Assembly: GCF_042680125.1 (NCBI RefSeq)
Contig: NZ_JBHTNY010000006.1
Reading direction: 5' to 3' (one strand)
Length of the DNA stretch: 64,000 bases
From: Robinsoniella peoriensis
GTDB lineage: Bacteria; Bacillota; Clostridia; Lachnospirales; Lachnospiraceae
The notes under the pieces are model-generated. The model had not been told where the DNA came from and did no database searches. It saw nothing but the letters and a program-made list of their open reading frames with translations. Below, piece by piece: positions 50,992 through 60,045 of this stretch. A program made the position numbers and the translations under genes. The number at the start of each line of letters is the position of its first letter. The first letter of the stretch is position 1.

Positions 50992-52986
50992 GTGGGAAAT
51001 ATCAGATACAGACAAATTCATTTAGACTTCCATACCAGTGAATATATACCAGAAGTAGGAAAAGACTTCAATAAAGAAGAATTTGCAGACACCTTAGTGA
51101 AAGCAAATGTAGATTCTATTACCTGTTTTGCAAGATGCCACCATGGATGGCTCTATTATCCATCTAAGAAATTTCCGGAATTAATCCATCCGGAACTTAC
51201 GAACCACAACCTGTTATTAGAGCAGATTGAAGCCTGCCATGAAAAAGGCATCAAAGTACCGATCTATACAACTGCACAGTGGGATGGACGTATTATGAGA
51301 GAACATCCGGAATGGCTTGCTGTGGATGAGAATGGTGAATATATCGATACCCAGCACGTACCGGCACCTCATTTTTACCATACCATCTGCCTGAACAGCG
51401 GATATCGTGAATTCTTCAAGGAACATTTGGAAGATATGATTGATGTGGTAGGGGCAGATAATGTGGATGGTATCTTCATGGATATACTTTTCCAGGTTGA
51501 TTGTAAATGTGAGCACTGTGTTAAGAAGATGGAAGAACTTCACGTAGATGTGGAAAGCAAGGCGATGCGCCTTCGTTATTCCATACATATGCTGGAAGAA
51601 TTCAAGTCTGAAATTTCAGCATTCATCCGTGAAAGAGCGCCGAAAGCAAGTATTTTTTATAACAGTTCCCATGTAGGTCCTGCTTATAAGGACAGTTTCA
51701 AGGATTACAGCCATTTAGAGCTGGAGTCATTGCCAAGCGGCGGGTGGGGATATGATCATTTCCCTGCAACCAGCCGATATGCAAGAAACCTTGGAAAAGA
51801 GATGATCGGAATGACCGGTAAATTTCATACTTACTGGGGAGATTTCCACTCTCTGAAAAACCGTGCGGCGCTGGAGTTAGAATGCTTTAGCATGCTGGCA
51901 ATGGGCGCAGGCTGTTCTATAGGTGACCAGCTGCATCCAAATGGGAAATTATCCCCGGGTGCCGTAGACCAAATCGGGCAGGTTTATGGCAGCGTTAAGG
52001 AAAAAGAACCATATTGCCGCAGTGCGTCATCCGTAGCAGAAATAGCAGTGCTTACACCGGAAGAGTTCTATCCGGAAGAAGAATACGATCTGGGAATTTC
52101 ACCATCTCTGATTGGTACGGTACGTATGCTTCAGGAATTGTCCTACCAGTTTGACATCATTGACAGTCAGATGCCTATGGATCAGTATAAAGTTGTCATC
52201 TTACCGGATTGTATCTATTACAATGCGGATTTGGAAAAGGTGATGAAAGATTATATTGCAAAAGGCGGAAAAGTAATTGGTTCTTTTGATTCCTGTATTC
52301 CAAAGGATGGAAGTGAAAATATTTATGGTGTGAAATATTTAGGAGAATCTAAGTTTTACCGTGAATTTGTCATGCCGAATGAAGTAATTGGCAAAGATCT
52401 TCCAAAAGAAGAATTTGTTATGTATTTAAGAGGATTTGATGTGGAAGCGGCAGGAGCCGAAGTGTTAATGGATAAAATAGAACCTTATTTTGACCGTATT
52501 GGTAAGACTTTCTGTTCCCATCAGCATGCTCCGTCATCCGGAAAAGCAGGTTATCCGGCTGTGACGAGAAATGGAAATGCCATTTATTTTTCACATCCGA
52601 TCTTCCATCTATATCGCAAGAATGCGGCAAGATGGTGCAAACTGATGGTGAAAGATGCGCTGGATTTATTATTAGAGAATAAGCTGGTAAACCATGATGG
52701 ACCATCCACACTGATATCATCACTGAATCACCAGGAAGTAGAAAACCGTGATATTCTTCATTTATTACATTATATTACTGAAAAACGTTCCGAAGATATC
52801 TATACGGTAGAAGATATCATCCCGCTGTATATGATTACAATGAAGCTTTATGCAGGAGACAAAGAAGTTAAATCCGTGTCTCTGGTACCGGAGAACAATG
52901 CCATTTCCTTTAAACAGGAAGGACAGTATATTACTTTTACTTTGCAGGAAGTGAAAGGACATAACATGATTAGTATCCAGTATTAA
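50992..52986 (+). CDS. Putative glycoside hydrolase: GHL6 barrel plus beta-galactosidase-type trimerisation domain (GH151-like)
   Basis: The 664-residue protein has no signal peptide. It begins RYRQIHLDFHTSEYI and continues SITCFARCHHGWLYYPSKKFPE, typical of hypothetical glycosyl hydrolase 6 (GHL6) barrels. VDGIFMDILF near residue 160 carries a likely catalytic Asp, and NSSHVGPAYKDS and GMTGKFHTYWGDFHS are also seen. Residues 350-500 look like a GH42-type trimerisation/flavodoxin-like domain (VVILPDCIYYN, VIGSFDS). This layout is shared with GH151 alpha-L-fucosidases, so an alpha-fucosidase role is possible but unproven. GTG 50992 follows CAGGAGGAA. It would hydrolyse what the adjacent transporter imports. 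Confidence 0.75.
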   Translation: MGNIRYRQIHLDFHTSEYIPEVGKDFNKEEFADTLVKANVDSITCFARCHHGWLYYPSKKFPELIHPELTNHNLLLEQIEACHEKGIKVPIYTTAQWDGRIMREHPEWLAVDENGEYIDTQHVPAPHFYHTICLNSGYREFFKEHLEDMIDVVGADNVDGIFMDILFQVDCKCEHCVKKMEELHVDVESKAMRLRYSIHMLEEFKSEISAFIRERAPKASIFYNSSHVGPAYKDSFKDYSHLELESLPSGGWGYDHFPATSRYARNLGKEMIGMTGKFHTYWGDFHSLKNRAALELECFSMLAMGAGCSIGDQLHPNGKLSPGAVDQIGQVYGSVKEKEPYCRSASSVAEIAVLTPEEFYPEEEYDLGISPSLIGTVRMLQELSYQFDIIDSQMPMDQYKVVILPDCIYYNADLEKVMKDYIAKGGKVIGSFDSCIPKDGSENIYGVKYLGESKFYREFVMPNEVIGKDLPKEEFVMYLRGFDVEAAGAEVLMDKIEPYFDRIGKTFCSHQHAPSSGKAGYPAVTRNGNAIYFSHPIFHLYRKNAARWCKLMVKDALDLLLENKLVNHDGPSTLISSLNHQEVENRDILHLLHYITEKRSEDIYTVEDIIPLYMITMKLYAGDKEVKSVSLVPENNAISFKQEGQYITFTLQEVKGHNMISIQY

Positions 52987-53080
52987 TCCAGTAGTCCATA
53001 TAGCTTGAATCCTCAATAAACACTTGTCTATTTCCGAATATTATCAATTTTAATAAAACGGGAAAACACGATTAATATCA

Positions 53081-53122
53081 AAGAGCAGGATGCCAGGAGA
53101 GATCTCAAGCATCCTGCTCTTT
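53081..53122 (+). terminator. Terminator after the GHL6 gene
   Basis: AAGAGCAGGATGC pairs with GCATCCTGCTCTTT over 12-13 bp around a 15-nt loop. The T tail overlaps the stem and is short. Confidence 0.65.
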
Positions 53123-53190
53123 ATGGAGTCCTAAATAAAAACAGAGAAAGGAATGCCCGCCGTCAACAGTACGTCAGGTGAGGTGTGATT

Positions 53191-54615
53191 ATGATAGAAG
53201 CAGTTGTGAACAGCAGCGAGACTTTTCAGGTGAATTTTATAAATAAAGAGGCATGGAGCCGCACGAAATGCCCGGAATATGTAAAAAGACTTTTCCAGGG
53301 TGAATATCTTCAATCCTGCTTTATGAAAAATTCAAATGAACGGATTGATTTATTCATCGGTTTAGGTGATAATGAGTGTAGCAGTAAGGAGATCAAAGAG
53401 GTTACAGCCAAGGCAGTAAAAGAGATGAAGCAGCACAATATCTATGAGTTTTCCATAGATGTATCGGACTTCATAGAAAAAAAGGGAACCTTTGCCGTTC
53501 GTGAAGCAGCGGAGGGAATCCTTATGGGAGCTTACGAAGGACCTTTTTTTGGAGAGAAAGAAAAGAAAGAATGGAAAGTATATTTAACCGGAATAGCACA
53601 AGCCGAGTTAGAGCTGGCAAAAAAAGAGCTTGAGGCAGGGATTCATATCGGGGAATCAGTAGTATGGGCAAGAGATATGGTTAACATGCCCGGCAATCAT
53701 TTTAAGCCCTTGGATTTCGCTGCAGAGATCAGTAAAAAGATGGAAAGTAGTGGTGCTGTCTGCGAACTTATCAGCTATGAGCAATTGAAAAAGCTTGGAA
53801 TGAAAGGTCTGCTGGCAGTTGGTGAGAGCAGCTCCAATGAACCCTGCTTTTTAATTTTCCGATATCTTGCAGCTCCGGACAGTAAAGAAATAACTGCCCT
53901 GGTTGGAAAAGGAGTTACCTGTGATACGGGCGGATATTGCTTAAAGCCTGCTAATTCCATGCTTGGAATCAAAGGCGATATGGCAGGGGGCGCAGCCGTT
54001 GCAGGTGCGGTACTGGCGCTGGCAAAAAATAAGGTTAAAACAAATGTAATTGGTCTCATTCCAATGTGTGAGAACCGGATTGCTCCAGGAAGCCTTGTTC
54101 CGGGAGATGTGATATCTTCTTATGCTGGAAAGACAATTGAGATATGTAACACGGATGCAGAGGGGCGCCTGATATTGGCGGACGCGGTTGCCTATGCTGT
54201 GAAAAATGAAAATGTGACCCGGGTTTTAGATATTGCCACACTTACGGGAGCGGTTGTAAATATGTTTGGATTCTCTACAGCGGGAGTTGTATGTGATAAC
54301 GATGACCTTTTCGCAGACTTTAAAGAGGCATATCAGATATCAGGAGAACGCTATTGGCGGCTGCCTGTCTATGAAGAGCAGGAGCGAATGATTGAGAGTA
54401 AAATTGCAGATATCAAAAATATGGGAGAAAGCCATTGCGGTACCATTACGGCAGCGTTATTTATAAAAGCGTTCGCGGAGGAAAAACCGTGGATTCATCT
54501 GGATATCGCAGGTACTGCCTGGGTAGACAGCCCACTTTTTGAGTTTCAGTCAAAAGGTGCAACCGGTGCAGGAGTTACATCCCTTTATTATTTATTAGAC
54601 AGAAAGGAAAATTAA
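53191..54615 (+). CDS. M17 leucyl aminopeptidase
   Basis: The 474-residue protein has the M17 signature NTDAEGRLILADA near residue 312 and the metal/bicarbonate site residues in GKGVTCDTGGYCLKP near 232-247 (Lys and Asp) and GDMAGGAA near 258. The N-terminal 150 residues form the usual divergent regulatory domain. These cytosolic hexamers remove N-terminal residues from peptides using two metal ions. ATG 53191 follows AGGTGAGGTG; GTG 53185 is inside that site. The transglutaminase-fold gene starts 1 bp after its stop, so the two form a tight pair. Confidence 0.94.
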   Translation: MIEAVVNSSETFQVNFINKEAWSRTKCPEYVKRLFQGEYLQSCFMKNSNERIDLFIGLGDNECSSKEIKEVTAKAVKEMKQHNIYEFSIDVSDFIEKKGTFAVREAAEGILMGAYEGPFFGEKEKKEWKVYLTGIAQAELELAKKELEAGIHIGESVVWARDMVNMPGNHFKPLDFAAEISKKMESSGAVCELISYEQLKKLGMKGLLAVGESSSNEPCFLIFRYLAAPDSKEITALVGKGVTCDTGGYCLKPANSMLGIKGDMAGGAAVAGAVLALAKNKVKTNVIGLIPMCENRIAPGSLVPGDVISSYAGKTIEICNTDAEGRLILADAVAYAVKNENVTRVLDIATLTGAVVNMFGFSTAGVVCDNDDLFADFKEAYQISGERYWRLPVYEEQERMIESKIADIKNMGESHCGTITAALFIKAFAEEKPWIHLDIAGTAWVDSPLFEFQSKGATGAGVTSLYYLLDRKEN

Positions 54616-54616
54616 A

Positions 54617-57178
54617 ATGTTTTCAATAAAATGCGAAGAACGGATTGAAAAAGGATTTGCAGATGCAGCAGCGGCATATCCGGAGATTTATGGAAAAATC
54701 ATTGAGAAGTTTAACGAATGCTCCGAACATGAGACAATTCTGATGAAATATTTATATGCAGCCATGCCCCTTAGTGATCTTGGAAATTACACTTTTGAGG
54801 ACTTTTCAGATTATGCGAAACAGGGCGTGTTACTGTGGGAAAAGGGCCCGTTTGCCGGAAAAGTTCCAGAGGACATCTTCTTAAATTATGTAGTTTATCA
54901 CCGTATAAATGAAGAGGATATTTCTCCTTGCAGAAGCTTTTTCTATTCACAGTTGTCTAAACGGATAGAGGGGAAAAGTATGGAGGAAGCGGCCCTGGAA
55001 GTAAATTACTGGTGTGCCGAAGAAGCTACATACCAGACTACGGATGACCGTACCGTATCACCTATGACTGTGTATAAAAGTGCGTTTGGCAGATGTGGGG
55101 AAGAATCTACATTTACCACAAGTGCACTGCGAAGTGTGGGGATTCCTGCGCGTCAGGTCTATGCTCCCAAATGGTCCCATTGTGATGATAATCATGCCTG
55201 GGTAGAAGTATGGTGCGATGGTGAATGGCATTTTATTGGTGCGTGTGAACCGGAAGAAATTCTGGACAAAGGCTGGTTTACCAATGCGTCATCCAGGGCC
55301 ATGCTGATTCATTCCAGATGGTTTGATTTCATAGGGGCAGAGGAAGAAGTGATCCAGAAGGATGGCATGGTAACCGTGCTGGGTCAGCTTAAGCGTTATG
55401 CGCTCACAGAAAAACTGACGGTACACGTTACAGATCGTAATGGCAGGCCGGTACCGGGAGCACTTGTAAAATTTGAGATTTTAAACTATTCCGAATTTGC
55501 TCCCATCGCTTCAATCGTAACAGATGAAAAGGGGCAGGCGGGATTTTGTACAGGACTTGGAAGCTGTCATCTGCATGTGATAAAAGATGGGGTATTTGCA
55601 GAGATCTTAGTGGATGTGGATAAAGAAAAGGAGTGTTCTGTATCTTTTGATGCTGTACTGGAAGAAGATCACCTTACAGATGTCAAAGCCGGATGCATGC
55701 CGCCGGTTATGGACGGCTGGCAGGATTTTGACGTGATTGCCCCTAAAGATGCCAGAATTAACACGAAGCAGCCGGCAAAAGAGCAAAAGGAAAGAGGAGA
55801 GGTACGTTTCGCAGAGGCCGCAGCCCTCAGACAGAAAAAGGCGGCATCCTTCTATCAGGCGGCAGAAGCAAACGAGATCAGCAGCTCATATGGAAGCGGG
55901 ATAGATGAGATTCTAAAAGAAAGCAGGGGCAATTTTAAAGAAGTAGTAAAATTTTTGTCTGCTTCCGAAGAAATGGATCTTAGAAAAGAACTGCTCTACG
56001 TATTGACAAAAAAAGATTACCGTGATTTGAAAAGTGACGTACTGGAAGAGCATCTAAGAGAAAGCAAGGCTTATGCCGAACATGTACCCCATGACATTTT
56101 TGTTCGTTACATTTTAAACCCCAGAGTGCATATGGAACCCCTTACCAAATACCGTGAGTCCATCCTTGGATATTTTACAGAGGATCAAAAACAGGCATTT
56201 ATTGCAGAACCAACCCGTATCTGGGATTATATTGTAGCAGCCGTTGGGGAAAAGAAAGACAGAGAATATGACAGCCTGACAACTTCACCAGTGGGATGTC
56301 TGATGCTGAAGACAGGCAGCACTCAGTCCAAAAAGATTCTTTTTGTTGCAGTCTGCCGTACACTGGGCATAGCGGCAAGGTTAAATCCTGCGGATCTTGC
56401 CATGGAGTATTATAAAGAAGGAGCATTCTGTCCCATCTTGGAAAATGCGAAAAAAGATTGTACACTCAGTCTGGCATCCGGCGACAGTACAAAATGGGTA
56501 TATTTCCAGAACTGGACTCTTGCAGTATTAAAAAATGGTGATTATCAGACTTTGAACCTGGCAGCAGAAGTGTGGAAGGATGGTATGACCGTTCCATTAG
56601 AGACAGGTGTTTACCGCATTGTAACCTCAAACCGTCTGCCAAACGGAAATATTTTTGCAAAAACATATTGTTTCTCATTGGACCAGGGAGAAAAGAAAGA
56701 ATTAGTTCTTTCCCTGCGCGAGGCAAAATTATCCGATATGCTGGAAAATATCGAGATTAATGATTTTATACTTCACAGAAAAGACAGAAGCGAGATCATG
56801 GCTTCTGAAATCTTGCAGAATAAAAAGAACCTGATTATCTGGATGGAAGAGAGCAAAGAGCCTACCGAACATATTTTAAATGAATTATATGAACGGAAAG
56901 AGGAATTTAACAGCATTGACGGACAGATTATCTTTGTAGTAAAGGAAGAAAAATCACTGCAGGATCCTACCTTATCCAGAACGCTGGCATCTCTGAAGGA
57001 TGTTCAGATTTATTATGACAGCTTTGCTGAAAATGTAAATACACTGGGAAGAAGGATGTATGTAGACCCGGATAAGTTACCGCTAATTATTGTGACAAAT
57101 CCCGGCTTAAACGGAGTATATGCAACCAGCGGCTATAATGTTGGAACCGGAGACATGCTGCTTAGAATATTGAAATAG
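54617..57178 (+). CDS. Transglutaminase-fold protein with thioredoxin-like C-terminus
   Basis: The 853-residue protein has no signal peptide. Residues 120-240 hold a transglutaminase-like core: FGRCGEESTFTTSALRSVGIP (Cys170), DDNHAWVEVW (His193) and FIGACEPEE (Glu near 211 as third member). A beta-rich carboxypeptidase-regulatory-like segment (VTDRNGRPVPGALVKFEI) covers about 262-350. A second papain-like stretch, STQSKKILFVAVCRTLGIAA, lies near 565, and a thioredoxin-like domain without CxxC (NLIIWMEES...ILNELYERKEEF) near 735-853. Related transglutaminase proteins are thought to be peptidases. Fused in transcription to an M17 aminopeptidase, it may process unusual peptides in the cytoplasm; this is inferred. 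Confidence 0.8.
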   Translation: MFSIKCEERIEKGFADAAAAYPEIYGKIIEKFNECSEHETILMKYLYAAMPLSDLGNYTFEDFSDYAKQGVLLWEKGPFAGKVPEDIFLNYVVYHRINEEDISPCRSFFYSQLSKRIEGKSMEEAALEVNYWCAEEATYQTTDDRTVSPMTVYKSAFGRCGEESTFTTSALRSVGIPARQVYAPKWSHCDDNHAWVEVWCDGEWHFIGACEPEEILDKGWFTNASSRAMLIHSRWFDFIGAEEEVIQKDGMVTVLGQLKRYALTEKLTVHVTDRNGRPVPGALVKFEILNYSEFAPIASIVTDEKGQAGFCTGLGSCHLHVIKDGVFAEILVDVDKEKECSVSFDAVLEEDHLTDVKAGCMPPVMDGWQDFDVIAPKDARINTKQPAKEQKERGEVRFAEAAALRQKKAASFYQAAEANEISSSYGSGIDEILKESRGNFKEVVKFLSASEEMDLRKELLYVLTKKDYRDLKSDVLEEHLRESKAYAEHVPHDIFVRYILNPRVHMEPLTKYRESILGYFTEDQKQAFIAEPTRIWDYIVAAVGEKKDREYDSLTTSPVGCLMLKTGSTQSKKILFVAVCRTLGIAARLNPADLAMEYYKEGAFCPILENAKKDCTLSLASGDSTKWVYFQNWTLAVLKNGDYQTLNLAAEVWKDGMTVPLETGVYRIVTSNRLPNGNIFAKTYCFSLDQGEKKELVLSLREAKLSDMLENIEINDFILHRKDRSEIMASEILQNKKNLIIWMEESKEPTEHILNELYERKEEFNSIDGQIIFVVKEEKSLQDPTLSRTLASLKDVQIYYDSFAENVNTLGRRMYVDPDKLPLIIVTNPGLNGVYATSGYNVGTGDMLLRILK

Positions 57179-57215
57179 ATATGAGGAAAGTCCGGTAATT
57201 AAAGATAGAACGGGG

Positions 57216-57252
57216 AACGGGCGTATTGCTGATGACAATACGCCCGTTTTTT
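57216..57252 (+). terminator. Terminator after the transglutaminase gene
   Basis: AACGGGCGTATTG and CAATACGCCCGTT form a perfect 13-bp stem with a 7-nt loop, followed by TTTT. Confidence 0.9.
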
Positions 57253-57278
57253 CGTGTAATCCTATTGTTTTTTTGTAT

Positions 57279-58205
57279 TTAAGCCTCGTCTTTCAGTGGT
57301 GAATAGCGGACCTTAAAGCGGATATCCTGGTTATAATCCCCGAAGGAGCTGCCAAATATAGTCATTCCGCCTACATGTCTGGCGGTATCCGGAACGCCCA
57401 GTCTGAACCGGATCATGTCCCGGTCGGTAAAAGCAAAATCATCAATCGTGACATCTGAGATTTTCAAATCATCCATAAAGGTGCCGTTTTTATTTATGAT
57501 CAGGTTCTTTAAAAGGCCATATTGATTCCAATTCGGAAACCACCAGCCTGGCGTAAAATGACCCGGGCGGTCTGCATAGTCTCCGGGGCTGGTCCAATAA
57601 CCCACAAAGGTTTCATTTATATAAAAATGAATATCGGATGGCCAGATACTGTTGCTTCCCGGGGCTTCGGAGCTGATTTCCAGAGAGATATCAATTTCAT
57701 CAATTCGCTGTGACGCAGGCAGTACATTAGGCAGGATATATTCCACATAGCCTTTTCCGAGCCAGAGGATATCAGCGTCAAAACGCTGTTGATGAACGAA
57801 GAATCTGGGATCATCCACATCACCGATCAGAGAAGCAGGTGTGGAGATGCCGCAGGTGGGATAAATGGAAAAATCGGAATATTGCCCGACTTTCAATTCC
57901 GCAATAGATTCGTTCTGGATAACAGGTTCCTGAGTCAGAGAAAAAAGTATCTGTCCGATATGAGCAGAGCAGACCTTCTGGTTGCCGTGTCCATCACCTT
58001 CGCTGGTGATTTTCACCAGACCGCAGTCTTCCAGCTTCTTAATATGGCTGGTCAGGGCACCGTTCGTGATATTTACCCGTCCGGCGAGTACGTTCATATT
58101 CATAGGGCCTTCATCCAACAACAGATTTAAAATAGAGATCCGGATATCGGAACCAAGGGCTTTAAAAAGCGGCAGGCCGCTGTCGATGTCTTTGAGATAA
58201 CGCAT
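57279..58205 (-). CDS. ArsR-type transcriptional regulator with long beta-rich C-terminal domain
   Basis: The 308-residue protein has a winged HTH at residues 10-75 (FKALGSDIRISILNLLLDEGPMN, then VNITNGALTSHIKKLEDCGLVKI), the ArsR layout but without the Cys metal site. Residues 100-308 form a separate Trp/Phe/Gly-rich beta domain (GYWTSPGDYADRPGHFTPGW), probably a ligand sensor for a carbohydrate. ATG 58205 follows AAAGGAGC; earlier starts lie upstream of its promoter. It is divergent from the arabinoside transporter genes, so it likely controls them. Confidence 0.85.
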   Translation of the reverse strand: MRYLKDIDSGLPLFKALGSDIRISILNLLLDEGPMNMNVLAGRVNITNGALTSHIKKLEDCGLVKITSEGDGHGNQKVCSAHIGQILFSLTQEPVIQNESIAELKVGQYSDFSIYPTCGISTPASLIGDVDDPRFFVHQQRFDADILWLGKGYVEYILPNVLPASQRIDEIDISLEISSEAPGSNSIWPSDIHFYINETFVGYWTSPGDYADRPGHFTPGWWFPNWNQYGLLKNLIINKNGTFMDDLKISDVTIDDFAFTDRDMIRFRLGVPDTARHVGGMTIFGSSFGDYNQDIRFKVRYSPLKDEA

Positions 58206-58248
58206 AGGGTGCTCCTTTCGTAAAACCTTTTTGGTCGTATTGAGAATT

Positions 58249-58277
58249 ATTATAGCGCTATTTGGAGGAAAATACAA
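58249..58277 (-). promoter_or_regulatory. Promoter of the ArsR-type regulator
   Basis: On the minus strand, TATAAT (58254-58249) follows a weak -35, TTGTAT (58277-58272), at 17 bp. Confidence 0.5.
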
Positions 58278-58329
58278 TAACGAATGCGGAAGCAGAAGGA
58301 ACACACAACAAAATCAAAGAGTTTAAGAT

Positions 58330-58388
58330 AAACTAAATTAATTTAAAAATAACTTGACAAGATATGGATTAAAATGTATAGTTTAGTT
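58330..58388. promoter_or_regulatory. Candidate operator half sites flanking the transporter promoter
   Basis: AAACTAAA (58330-58337) upstream of the -35 box and TTTAGTT (58382-58388) just after the -10 box are inverted copies of each other on either side of the promoter. A GTTTA-AGA-TAAAC dyad lies at 58321-58333. Binding by the divergent ArsR-type protein is inferred. Confidence 0.4.
58354..58382 (+). promoter_or_regulatory. Promoter of the arabinoside transporter operon
   Basis: TTGACA (58354-58359) and TATAGT (58377-58382) are 17 bp apart. Confidence 0.75.
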
Positions 58389-58592
58389 ACGAAGCGAATA
58401 AAAAGTCATTAAAAATATACAAATTGCACAAAATACATATGATGAATATATACTAAATGCCGGCCGGCAGAAAATAGTTTTGATGATTGTTGAAGCAGTG
58501 CTGTGATGTGTGGGTTGATGACCTTTTTTGCTTGGTAAATGTAACCTTATGTGAGTTATTTTCTAAGTGAGTTTATTCAGGGAGGAACGAAA

Positions 58593-60005
58593 ATGAGAAG
58601 AAAATTAATTAGTACTTTATTGTGTGTGTCTATGGCAGTTACTATGCTTACCGGGTGTGGAGGTAAGGAGAGCAGTTCGGCTTCGGGAACGGAAGGGACC
58701 AATACAAGCTCTAAGGAGGATGCTTCTTCTGAAAATGCGGATGGGGAGGAAGCAGATTCTGAGACAGAAGTTGTGACAACTACCGGCGATGCCAATGGAA
58801 CGCATTTTGATATGTGGACATTTGTAGAGATGCATTCACAGTTTTATTCAAATATGGTGCAGAAGTGGAACGAAGAAAATCCGGATAAGACCATTGAAGT
58901 TACATTTACTACATATCCATTTGCAGATATGCATAATAAGCTTACCCTGGCATTACAGTCAGGCGAAGGTGCACCTGATTTATGCGATGTGGAAGTTGGA
59001 CAATTCCCCAATTTTCTGCAGGGGGAAGTACAGTTTAAAGAACTGAATAGTTTTATGGAACCTTATACAAAAGATATCGTACAGTCACGTATTGACCTTT
59101 ACAGTAAAGATGGGAAAAATTACGGAGTGCCTACCCATGTTGGGGCAACGGTAATGTTCTATAACACAAAGATCCTGGATCAGTATGGTATAGACTATAC
59201 ACAGATTAAAACCTGGGATGATTACACACAGGCAGGGAAGAAGTTAGCAGAAGCGTCTGAAGGTAAAGTCAGGATGACATCTGTGGATACGGCAGGTACG
59301 GACTGGCTGTCCCTGTCTATGGCGGAATATGGTGAGGACTGGACAGATGAACAGGGCACAGCAGACGTAACCATTGATTCTGTGAACAAGATGCTTACCA
59401 TGCAGCAGGACTGGCTGGATGAAGGAATTGCCATGGTATCGCCGGGCGGCCATGTAGATATGGAGGAAGGGTATGCCAATGTGGCAGATGGAAATATTGC
59501 TTCATTCCCAAAAGCAATGTGGTTTATGTCCAGATTCCTGAATTATATGCCGGAAATGACAGATACCTGGGCGATTGCACCCTGCCCGGTATATGAAGAA
59601 GGACAGAACAGATCTGTGGGCATCGGCGGAACAGGAACGGTTGTAACCAATCAGTGTGAAAGTGCAGACCTGGCAGCAGAATTTCTGGCATGGGCGAAAT
59701 TGTCGGAAGAAGGAGAAAAGAAAATCTGGGAAGACCTGGGCTTTGATACCTGTAATACGAAAATATGGACAGATAAATCCATAACAGAAGATACATCAAA
59801 TAAATATATTTCCTATTTCAAGACAAATCCATTTGATACTTTAAATGAGATTAAAGATGAGATCGGCATTGTAAAAGTAGTTACGATTACCCCGACTATT
59901 GGCGAAGTATTTAATAATACCACCTTAAATGCAATTTTAGAAGACCGGCAGGATGTTACAGAGGCGCTGCAGGAAGCGCAGGATAATGTTTCCCTGGAAC
60001 AGTAA
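58593..60005 (+). CDS. Sugar ABC transporter substrate-binding lipoprotein
   Basis: The 470-residue precursor has lipobox LTGC (Cys near residue 22), a Ser/Glu/Asp-rich linker and a family 1 binding fold (QFYSNMVQKWNEENPDKTIEV, GEGAPDLCDVEVGQFPNF). ATG 58593 follows GGGAGGAAC; earlier in-frame starts lack a ribosome site. With two GH51 arabinofuranosidases downstream, arabino-oligosaccharides are the probable ligand. Confidence 0.92.
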   Translation: MRRKLISTLLCVSMAVTMLTGCGGKESSSASGTEGTNTSSKEDASSENADGEEADSETEVVTTTGDANGTHFDMWTFVEMHSQFYSNMVQKWNEENPDKTIEVTFTTYPFADMHNKLTLALQSGEGAPDLCDVEVGQFPNFLQGEVQFKELNSFMEPYTKDIVQSRIDLYSKDGKNYGVPTHVGATVMFYNTKILDQYGIDYTQIKTWDDYTQAGKKLAEASEGKVRMTSVDTAGTDWLSLSMAEYGEDWTDEQGTADVTIDSVNKMLTMQQDWLDEGIAMVSPGGHVDMEEGYANVADGNIASFPKAMWFMSRFLNYMPEMTDTWAIAPCPVYEEGQNRSVGIGGTGTVVTNQCESADLAAEFLAWAKLSEEGEKKIWEDLGFDTCNTKIWTDKSITEDTSNKYISYFKTNPFDTLNEIKDEIGIVKVVTITPTIGEVFNNTTLNAILEDRQDVTEALQEAQDNVSLEQ

Positions 60006-60045
60006 TGAGTGCAGATGCTAAAATTGGTTAAAGGAGGGAAATACC

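Larger units (their letters stand above)
58206..58592. other. Divergent control region of the arabinoside locus
   Basis: This 387-bp region carries a minus-strand promoter for the ArsR-type gene, a plus-strand promoter (58354-58382) flanked by AACTAAA/TTTAGTT half sites, and a leader of about 200 nt before the binding-protein gene. No small gene was recognised. GGAGGAAC precedes ATG 58593. Confidence 0.65.
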
